The notes below the pieces were generated by a model that was not told the origin of the DNA, did not search any database, and worked only from the letters and a program-made list of their open reading frames with translations. A DNA stretch of 47,344 bases from a virus, in the IMG/VR virus record IMGVR_UViG_3300025153_000009, positions 1 to 47,344 of that record, one strand, 5' to 3'. The position numbers were made by a program, and so were the translations under genes. Below, piece by piece: positions 41,947 to 47,344 of this stretch (within the stretch, counting starts at the first letter, position 1; each line of letters begins with the position of its first letter).

Positions 41947-42950
41947 AAATTGGCTTACAGACGAATCTTTTCAATGCGGCACCCAAACAGCCGTTAATGT
42001 TAGCCTATGGCCTTGGTGTAGATAGTACCTCGGTTTTGGTGGAGCTAAAAAAACGCGGGATTCGACCTGACGCTATTTTATTCGCTGATGTGGGATCCGA
42101 AAAACAAGAAACCTACGATTATTTGCCAGTCATAAATAATTGGCTTAAATCTGTTGGATTTCCCCAGGTGATTGTTGTCAAGTATGTTCCGAAGGATTTC
42201 AAAAATTGGCCTCCCTATTATTCACTTGGCGAGAACTGTCTAACTAATGGCACGTTACCATCACTAGCATTTGGATTCAAAAGCTGCTCTCTGAAATGGA
42301 AAGTTACACCACAAAATCAATGGACTGATAAATGGGGCCCTGCAAGAGATTATTGGTCAATCGGTGGCAAAGTCAAAAAAATTATTGGATATGACGCAAG
42401 CGCAAAAGATCGAAAACGATATGCTCAGGCCGTTGGTGTGGAAGATCCAAAATACGATTATTGGTATCCGCTGATTGACTGGAATATGGATCGTGATGCA
42501 TGCAAAGCTTCGATATTAGCAGAAGGTTTGCCGGTCCCTCCAAAATCAGCTTGTTTCTTTTGTCCATCCACCCAACCGGAAGAGCTTTTTACACACAAAA
42601 AGGAATACCTCCGTTACATAGTTGCAATGGAGGCCAGAGCATCGCCAAGATTGACACACATTGAGGGTCTGTGGAGAAATGGGGTCAAAGGAACAAGAGG
42701 TGGAAGTAAGAGGCCTGGAAAAATGACCGACTTTATTATTAGCGAAGGCCTGCTTCCAGAAGAAGAAGTAATAAGCATTCAAATCAACATGCCAGCTGAT
42801 ATAATTCGAAACCAAGAATTGTTTGCAGCGGGTGGAGAAATACCAGAATGGCATGACTTCCTTGAAATGTATACACCAGAAGATGCACTTGACGAATCCG
42901 GTATTTGTGGATCCTGCATAATGGTTTCAAAACAAACACTCTCGAAATGA
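41943..42950 (+). CDS. PAPS-reductase-like PP-loop enzyme
   Basis: 335 aa, ATG at 41943 in an ATGA overlap. AYGLGVDSTS (21-30) is a PP-loop (normally SGGxDS), followed by ILFADVGSEKQETYDYL, KSCSLKWK and a CFFCPS cysteine pair. Such proteins bind ATP and activate sulfur or other nucleophiles; relatives include PAPS reductases and DndC. In phages their job is usually unknown. Being next to two DNA methyltransferases suggests DNA or nucleotide modification, but no Dnd partners are visible. Confidence 0.82.
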   Translation: MKIGLQTNLFNAAPKQPLMLAYGLGVDSTSVLVELKKRGIRPDAILFADVGSEKQETYDYLPVINNWLKSVGFPQVIVVKYVPKDFKNWPPYYSLGENCLTNGTLPSLAFGFKSCSLKWKVTPQNQWTDKWGPARDYWSIGGKVKKIIGYDASAKDRKRYAQAVGVEDPKYDYWYPLIDWNMDRDACKASILAEGLPVPPKSACFFCPSTQPEELFTHKKEYLRYIVAMEARASPRLTHIEGLWRNGVKGTRGGSKRPGKMTDFIISEGLLPEEEVISIQINMPADIIRNQELFAAGGEIPEWHDFLEMYTPEDALDESGICGSCIMVSKQTLSK

Positions 42951-43171
42951 CCGACTTCCCAAAATACACACCAAATCAACCGGTCCTATGGGTATACACC
43001 CCCACAAGATCCGGTGATGATTATGTTTTTAAAGCTACTGTCAGGCAAGTACTGCCAGGTGATAAAGGTTATCTGATCGATACTGAGAACCAGAAAGGGG
43101 TCAAGGTTCGGGAGAGGGATTTGAGGCCGGAATTTGTTCACGATACACTTATTAAACAGTTTCCGGATTAG
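42947..43171 (+). CDS. Small unknown protein, 74 aa
   Basis: ATG at 42947 in an ATGA overlap with the PP-loop gene; the frame is open to 42905. It is a compact beta protein (PVLWVYTPTRSGDDYVFKA, GYLIDTENQKGVKVRERDL), SH3- or Tudor-like by pattern. It is the last gene of this rightward stretch. Function unknown. Confidence 0.65.
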   Translation: MTDFPKYTPNQPVLWVYTPTRSGDDYVFKATVRQVLPGDKGYLIDTENQKGVKVRERDLRPEFVHDTLIKQFPD

Positions 43172-43173
43172 GC

Positions 43174-43205
43174 AAAAAAATAAGCCCCCAAAGTATGAGA
43201 GGCTT
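43174..43205 (-). terminator. Terminator of the leftward membrane/lipoprotein cluster
   Basis: On the minus strand AAGCCTC pairs with GGGGCTT (one wobble) and is followed by A and seven T. It lies about 28 nt after the stop of the gene at 43233 and directly after the convergent gene ending at 43171. Confidence 0.65.
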
Positions 43206-43232
43206 AAAACTTTATTTAATTATATGGCTCAT

Positions 43233-43808
43233 TTACAATTGCAATTCCTGCCAACTGTGCGTTAAATATTCCCTAGACTCCATTTTAAGCACTCTGTTGT
43301 ACCACAAAAATGCTTCTTGTCTCGTAATGTGATATATTTTAATTGTAGCCAATGCAGAAGCAAAAAAAGTCAAAAGAGATAGATTAACAACTATCACTAT
43401 ATAAACTGGCGTATTGTAAAAAATACTCCAATTTAGATTGTCCACTAATTTTCTTTGCAATACACCTATGTCGGGATTAGATGATTTGATCATAAACGCA
43501 CTCTTCTCAATTTCATAAGATCTAATAATCATCCTTTTATAAAGACCCAAAAACATCTTAATGTGTAATCCAGATGGCCTTCTGCAAGAATGAAGATCGT
43601 ACGCCATGTCATTCCACTCGATAATTTGTTTGACAATCTTGTAATCGTCTACACTGATATCATGTGATTTTTTAAGAAAATCCATAGTTTCTCTTTGGAA
43701 TTCAGAAAATCTTAACCTCGAAACAGTGCTTTTTTGAACTGACCTGAGCCAATGCGCGAAAAAGACAGATATAGCCGAAAACGCGAAAACAGACAAAGTG
43801 AATAGCAT
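43233..43808 (-). CDS. Membrane protein, two or three spans, unknown
   Basis: 191 aa, ATG at 43808. It has an N-terminal hydrophobic start (LFTLSVFAFSAISVFFAHWL) and a second span near 130-155 (VYIVIVVNLSLLTFFASAL), with a polar helical domain between. It is AT-rich compared with its neighbours and sits in a leftward cluster inside the rightward early region. It may be a moron affecting the lysogen surface or superinfection. Not recognised. Confidence 0.65.
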   Translation of the reverse strand: MLFTLSVFAFSAISVFFAHWLRSVQKSTVSRLRFSEFQRETMDFLKKSHDISVDDYKIVKQIIEWNDMAYDLHSCRRPSGLHIKMFLGLYKRMIIRSYEIEKSAFMIKSSNPDIGVLQRKLVDNLNWSIFYNTPVYIVIVVNLSLLTFFASALATIKIYHITRQEAFLWYNRVLKMESREYLTHSWQELQL

Positions 43809-43819
43809 GATTTGAGAAT

Positions 43820-44065
43820 TTAAGGTTGAAGAGGTTGATTGTTATTTCCAAGGTCTAGCCGCCTATCCATTATTACTATGAATTTATCCCGGTAATCCTT
43901 GTTTTCGTCCGAAAGAGACTTTATTTGTTTATCCTTGCCGTCAATTATGTGTTTCACTAAAAAATAAATTAGAAGCAATGCTCCACTCAACAAGGCACCC
44001 GCTAAACCTAATTTACTTTCAAGAACTCCGAAAATATCCTTAAACCATAACGCAATTTGTGTCAT
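43820..44065 (-). CDS. Single-span membrane protein with coiled coil
   Basis: 81 aa, ATG at 44065. An N-terminal amphipathic start, one span (LAGALLSGALLLIYFLVKHII), then a charged helix (KQIKSLSDENKDYRDKF). Size and layout fit a small holin or spanin-like protein, but there is no lysis enzyme nearby. It is 11 nt upstream of the next membrane gene. Confidence 0.65.
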   Translation of the reverse strand: MTQIALWFKDIFGVLESKLGLAGALLSGALLLIYFLVKHIIDGKDKQIKSLSDENKDYRDKFIVIMDRRLDLGNNNQPLQP

Positions 44066-44164
44066 TTTCTTTTAATTCTTTGTAGAAGGGTGGTTTTATT
44101 TTACTATATAAGGATAATATTACGAGAAGTGGCGCTAGAAGAACTCCTACTCCCTATTCCTTGA

Positions 44165-44186
44165 ATATCATGGTTTACCATGATAT
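44165..44186. repeat. Perfect inverted repeat upstream of the membrane genes
   Basis: ATATCATGG and CCATGATAT, 9-bp arms with a TTTA loop, in the 200-nt gap between the lipoprotein gene and the membrane protein genes. No T-run follows. It may be an operator for the leftward pair. A second weaker stem (AGGTTTC/GAAACCT) lies near 44232-44252. Confidence 0.45.
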
Positions 44187-44266
44187 AGTAAATCCATTTC
44201 ATTTACTCAAAAACTCCAATACCGACTTTTCCAGGTTTCCGGTGGAGAAACCTTTTAAGGGGGTGT

Positions 44267-44782
44267 TTAGTCGGGTAAGTTGAAATCTGCTTTCAGATTC
44301 TCATATTTTGCATATCGTTCGGCATCGATCTTTGCACCTTTCATCCCTTTTAATACTACCACTCTAATCAAAAATTTAGACCCCGTTGGAATGGTTGTAT
44401 CGTTTCTAAATGAAACAAAGAATTCGCAATAAGTAAACCAAGTTGCAAGTTTAAAAAATCCGGTTTTCCCTTGCGTGTAGGCGAAAGAATTAAAAGGCAT
44501 GGCTGTATAAAATCCCTCATTATTGCTGATATAGGCCATTACAACATCGTAAGGATTAATCGCAGTAGGAAAATCATAAGTAGCGAACGTTGATAAATCA
44601 ACAACAGTATCGTAGATTTTTGGTTGATCTGCGCCGGTTCCCGCTTTCCCGGTTTCTCCCTTCGCGCCAGTTTGACCAATTGCGCCAGTATCGCCCTTAT
44701 CTCCCTTAGGGCCAACAGCGCCATCTTTCCTGGAACATGACAAAATGAAAAGTAAGGCAACGAAGTAGAAGACGTTTTTCAT
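44267..44782 (-). CDS. Collagen-like lipoprotein
   Basis: 171 aa from ATG at 44782; the frame is open to 44824. A signal peptide with a lipobox (VALLFILSC, Cys18) leads to 8-9 Gly-X-Y triplets (GPKGDKGDTG, GAKGETG), then a beta-rich C-terminal domain with aromatic residues (NEGFYTAMPFNSFAY, FKLATWFTYCEFFVSF). Similar collagen-like lipoproteins are common in Bacteroidota. It would be anchored to the outer membrane or inner leaflet of the periplasm of the lysogen. In a prophage early region it is likely a conversion gene. Confidence 0.85.
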   Translation of the reverse strand: MKNVFYFVALLFILSCSRKDGAVGPKGDKGDTGAIGQTGAKGETGKAGTGADQPKIYDTVVDLSTFATYDFPTAINPYDVVMAYISNNEGFYTAMPFNSFAYTQGKTGFFKLATWFTYCEFFVSFRNDTTIPTGSKFLIRVVVLKGMKGAKIDAERYAKYENLKADFNLPD

Positions 44783-44901
44783 GATAGAAGATTGGTTGAG
44801 TAATGCGCCAATTATACAAAACATTTTATCTATTTCCTAAAAATTTCTACTTAACGGCTAGAATACAATCCGTTTGAAAATAATTACAAACAAAATATAC
44901 A

Positions 44902-44937
44902 AACCGCTTGTAATTAATAAATCTGTTAGTATATTTG
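44902..44937 (+). promoter_or_regulatory. Second operator/promoter of element B
   Basis: AACCGCTTGTAATT, then, after the same spacing as at 35380, GTTAGTATATTTG. It carries TTG (44908-44910), 19 nt and TATATTTG (44930-44937). It points at the gene starting 45023. The repeat with 35378-35415 suggests control by the same repressor. Confidence 0.7.
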
Positions 44938-45022
44938 CATATGTTAAAACTAGCACAATAACACGACCAAGATAGCTGCACCGCCCGAATGCAGAAGCCG
45001 GTTGAGAAAAACGATCAAAGCA

Positions 45023-45325
45023 ATGGAAAACCCCTTTGAAACCATCCTGAAAGAGCTTAGCAACCTACGGTATGCTATTGAAAGACAGCAACCAGAGCAA
45101 AAACACGTACCTGGTGTGAACCTTGACCAATACATTTCTCTTAAAAACGTCTGCGAAATGTACGGGATTTCAAGCCAAACCTTGTGCGCTCACAAAGCTG
45201 AGATTGATTATGTGAAACGGTTCGGTCAGATCTACTTCCTGAAAGAATCATTAGCTGAATACATGGAAAACGGAAGGCCGGTAATTAAGGCTCTTTTTAA
45301 AAGTACCCGCAAACGTGTAGCATAA
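45023..45325 (+). CDS. Helix-turn-helix (MerR/excisionase-like) protein
   Basis: 100 aa from ATG at 45023 (TTG at 45002 possible). A coiled coil (FETILKELSNLRYAIERQ) precedes the HTH: YISLKNVCEMYGISSQTL, then GQIYFLKESLAEYMENG and a basic tail. The layout is the same as the element A gene at 24177. First gene of the second early operon, under a repressor-type operator. Probably a regulator or excisionase. Confidence 0.78.
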   Translation: MENPFETILKELSNLRYAIERQQPEQKHVPGVNLDQYISLKNVCEMYGISSQTLCAHKAEIDYVKRFGQIYFLKESLAEYMENGRPVIKALFKSTRKRVA

Positions 45326-45363
45326 CAACTACGCATACGATTACAATTCTAAACCCAATCAAG

Positions 45364-45696
45364 ATGACAAAGCCCTTAAAATCCACCCAACAGGAAATTT
45401 CTTTGGCTGATTACACTCAGCAAATCTTTGAGCAAATGCCAGAAGTCGCTGGCAATGAAAAAGATTACAAAGTATCCGGCAACATGATCACGATCATATT
45501 CGGATCAGAATACGGCGATTTTAAACTATCAATCCTGGTAACAAAAGAAGACACTTCCGAATCAATCCATCAGCGTTTTGTGCAGCTTTTGACCGACCAC
45601 ATCAACGATCAGCAAGATTTCGATCAGTGGGCAAACGATAACTACGAACACGCTTCACACACACAAGGATACGCTTTTGATTCTCTTACTCTTTAA
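45364..45696 (+). CDS. Unknown early protein, 110 aa
   Basis: ATG at 45364. A helix (LADYTQQIFEQMPEVAGN) precedes beta strands (YKVSGNMITIIFGSEYGDFKL) and an acidic helical end. Not recognised. Confidence 0.65.
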   Translation: MTKPLKSTQQEISLADYTQQIFEQMPEVAGNEKDYKVSGNMITIIFGSEYGDFKLSILVTKEDTSESIHQRFVQLLTDHINDQQDFDQWANDNYEHASHTQGYAFDSLTL

Positions 45697-45707
45697 AACT
45701 CAACGTC

Positions 45708-45947
45708 ATGCCAACTTTAAGCACATTCACAAAAAAAGTAGAAAAGCAAACAGTAATGTATTCCATGAAAAACCCGGACGAAACCGGTTTGAACTGGACT
45801 TACTGGCCGGAAAGTAATCACGTTGTGATGGGCTCTTCCTGGAATCAGATTGAAGGAGAAGAGATCAGGCCACTGGAATTTTTTGAGGCTTACGACAAAG
45901 CTATTTCTCTGATAAGTCTTCATGTTTCTCTTGCTCGTATCTGGTAA
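45708..45947 (+). CDS. Unknown early protein, 79 aa
   Basis: ATG at 45708, 11 nt after the previous gene. It has aromatic-rich strands (LNWTYWPESNHVVMGSSW) and a C-terminal helix (FFEAYDKAISLISLHVSLA). Not recognised. Confidence 0.6.
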   Translation: MPTLSTFTKKVEKQTVMYSMKNPDETGLNWTYWPESNHVVMGSSWNQIEGEEIRPLEFFEAYDKAISLISLHVSLARIW

Positions 45948-45968
45948 TCTTTAATTCTCTTTTCAATT

Positions 45969-46226
45969 ATGCAATCAGTATTAGAGCCTTCATTTTTTGA
46001 TCAGATAGCCGATTTGGAAGAATCTGCGCAACCTGAATTTTTTGGATCGTTTTCAGCCGGCGTGCAGGTGAAATTCGAAAATGAAAATGTAGTCAACGAA
46101 GTTTTTGATTGTCTTAACGAATTGAGAGACTATCAATTAGGAATCAGTAAATCATTTGACTTGAAATCCATTCAGTCAGCTATTGCAGCCTTGCAGATTA
46201 TTGAAAGGCGCGCGGAAGAAGTTTAA
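45969..46226 (+). CDS. Unknown early protein, 85 aa
   Basis: ATG at 45969. Acidic, with one strand region (VQVKFENENVVNEVFDCL) and helices. Not recognised; a tight operon member. Confidence 0.6.
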   Translation: MQSVLEPSFFDQIADLEESAQPEFFGSFSAGVQVKFENENVVNEVFDCLNELRDYQLGISKSFDLKSIQSAIAALQIIERRAEEV

Positions 46227-46254
46227 TTCTCTTAATCTTAATCACATATTTATC

Positions 46255-47337
46255 ATGTCCACAGAAACACTCGAACTTCCGGTTGAAACCGATAAGCTTT
46301 CACCGATTACCCAGGCAGAATCCGAAATTACACGGATCCGCACAAAAGCTGCTTCACTTACCATTGTTGATCACAACGACAAAAAAGGCTTTGAAGCTGT
46401 TTATCAAACCCGCCAGGAAGCTGCAAGACTTCGGGTTGATGTTGAAAAAACTCGTAAAGCGCTGGTTGAAGATTCCGTAAAATGGCAGAAGATTGTAAAC
46501 AGCACTGCAAATCCTCTTGAATCTAATCTGAAAGAGATTGAATCTGGTTTGAAGGTTAAAGAAGATGCTTACCATGCTGAAAAACAACGGATCAAGGATG
46601 AAGCTGAACGGTTACGTAAAGCAAGAAACCTTAAACGTCTGGCGGTAATAACCTCTCTTGATCCAAAATTTAACGGTTCTGGCTATACTTTGGGCGAAGC
46701 TTTCATTTCTCAGGATGAAATTGAAAATCTTCCCGATGCTGATTTCCAAACCAAAGTCGAATTGTTTGAAGCTGAATATCAAATCATTCTTGATGCTCGG
46801 ATTGAAGCTGAAAGACTGGCAAAAATTGAAGCTGACCGCTTGGAAGCTCAACGGAAAGAACAAGAAGCTGCTGCACTGGAACTGAAACGTCAACAGGATG
46901 AATTAGCCGCCGAAAGAAAGAAGATGGATGAAGAGAAAGCTGAGCTTGCTCGTGTTGAAGCTGCTAGGGTTGAAACTGAACGTCTGGCTGAAAAAGCAAA
47001 GCAGGATGCTATTGAAGCAGAAAAGCGAGAAGAAAAAAGGCTTGCTGATTTGGAAGCTGCGCGGGTTGAAGCTGCCGAAAAAGCACGGGTTGAAACCGAA
47101 GCAAAGGCAAAACGTGAAGCAGAAGAAAAGCTTGAAAATGAACGCATTGCCAAGGAAAAAGAAGCCAGAAAACTAGCTCGTCGCCCCGACATCACAAAAT
47201 ACTATGACATGGTTGCCCAGGTATTGAACATTGTCGATAGTGTCACTTTCAAAACAGAAGAAGGTATTGCCGCTCATGCTGATTTCAAGACTGGAATTGA
47301 ATTGCTAGTTAAATCCAGTGTGCTGAAATCGGAATAA
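46255..47337 (+). CDS. Long coiled-coil phage protein (DUF1351-like)
   Basis: 360 aa from ATG at 46255 (frame open to 46183, inside the upstream gene). The N-terminal 100 residues (GFEAVYQTRQEAARLRVDVE) and a small folded part near 130-180 precede a long Ala/Glu/Lys/Arg coiled coil, about residues 180-310, with near-repeats such as VEAARVE and EAKAKRE. A C-terminal helical domain follows (DITKYYDMVAQVLNIV). DUF1351-type proteins lie next to phage recombination genes (RecT/Erf); any such gene would be just past the window. Confidence 0.7.
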   Translation: MSTETLELPVETDKLSPITQAESEITRIRTKAASLTIVDHNDKKGFEAVYQTRQEAARLRVDVEKTRKALVEDSVKWQKIVNSTANPLESNLKEIESGLKVKEDAYHAEKQRIKDEAERLRKARNLKRLAVITSLDPKFNGSGYTLGEAFISQDEIENLPDADFQTKVELFEAEYQIILDARIEAERLAKIEADRLEAQRKEQEAAALELKRQQDELAAERKKMDEEKAELARVEAARVETERLAEKAKQDAIEAEKREEKRLADLEAARVEAAEKARVETEAKAKREAEEKLENERIAKEKEARKLARRPDITKYYDMVAQVLNIVDSVTFKTEEGIAAHADFKTGIELLVKSSVLKSE

Positions 47338-47344
47338 AGAAATA

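Noticed and set aside
44232-44252. AGGTTTC/GAAACCT stem followed by TTTT as a terminator
   Set aside because: It faces forward where no forward gene ends, and in the reverse direction there is no T-run.
1-47344. CRISPR arrays, insertion sequences, rRNA genes, diversity-generating retroelement
   Set aside because: I looked for spaced direct repeats, transposase and reverse transcriptase motifs and rRNA-like stretches on both strands and saw none.

Overview
The window reads as two lambdoid/siphovirus-type prophages lying next to each other in the chromosome of a Bacteroidota bacterium, most likely a member of the Cytophagales (Dyadobacter/Spirosoma-like). The lineage call rests on Bacteroidota-style promoters (TTG or TTTG, about 19 nt, then TAnnTTTG), weak or absent Shine-Dalgarno sequences, the TGLA-type tyrosine recombinase, and S24 repressors whose helix-turn-helix ends in a WLxxGxGxM motif. 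No database search was possible, so the genus is inference.

Element A (1 to about 32.9 kb, running off the left edge). On the minus strand, 26717 to 1 is one long lytic programme. It starts with a Cro-like gene and small early genes (26717-22578), then a tyrosine recombinase, a DUF4373-type replication protein and a Twinkle/T7 gp4-like primase-helicase (22535-18403). A promoter-terminator pair with no gene between them follows (18375-18122), then an HNH nuclease with small genes. The late operon comes last: TerS, TerL, portal, prohead protease, HK97 capsid, connectors, tail terminator, tail tube, frameshifted tail chaperones, tape measure and a huge tail-tip protein that is cut by the window edge. 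Facing rightward at 26889 is a three-HTH repressor that looks unable to self-cleave. A cargo region follows (28219-32877) with a TIR-domain protein, a Panacea-type toxin-antitoxin pair and several unknown small genes. Two more cargo genes sit antisense inside the late operon at 16010-16915.

Junction (32.9-33.2 kb). A strong terminator is followed by a degenerate tRNA-Met-like sequence whose 3' half is perfect and whose 5' half is not. This is the expected look of an attachment site next to an integrase.

Element B (about 33.0 kb to the right edge). It opens with an integrase (33210), a convergent, apparently self-cleavable S24 repressor (35361-34558) and a rightward early operon. The operon carries an N6-adenine methylase, a winged-helix replication protein, a single-strand-binding-like protein, Cys/His-rich small proteins, a C5-cytosine methyltransferase, an HNH protein and a PAPS-reductase-like PP-loop enzyme. 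A leftward three-gene membrane/lipoprotein cluster interrupts it (44782-43233). A second early operon begins at 45023 behind a near copy of the repressor-region operator/promoter.

The most unusual signals are: (i) a family of 140-150 aa cargo proteins, three of which end in the same Gly-rich tail SGG through different codons; (ii) two roughly 1.1-kb reading frames on the same strand at the cytosine methyltransferase gene, where one DNA repeat writes L-A-D-T in one frame and W-P-T-P in the other; (iii) a possible phage small RNA at 18.1-18.3 kb; and (iv) duplicated operator-promoters in element B.
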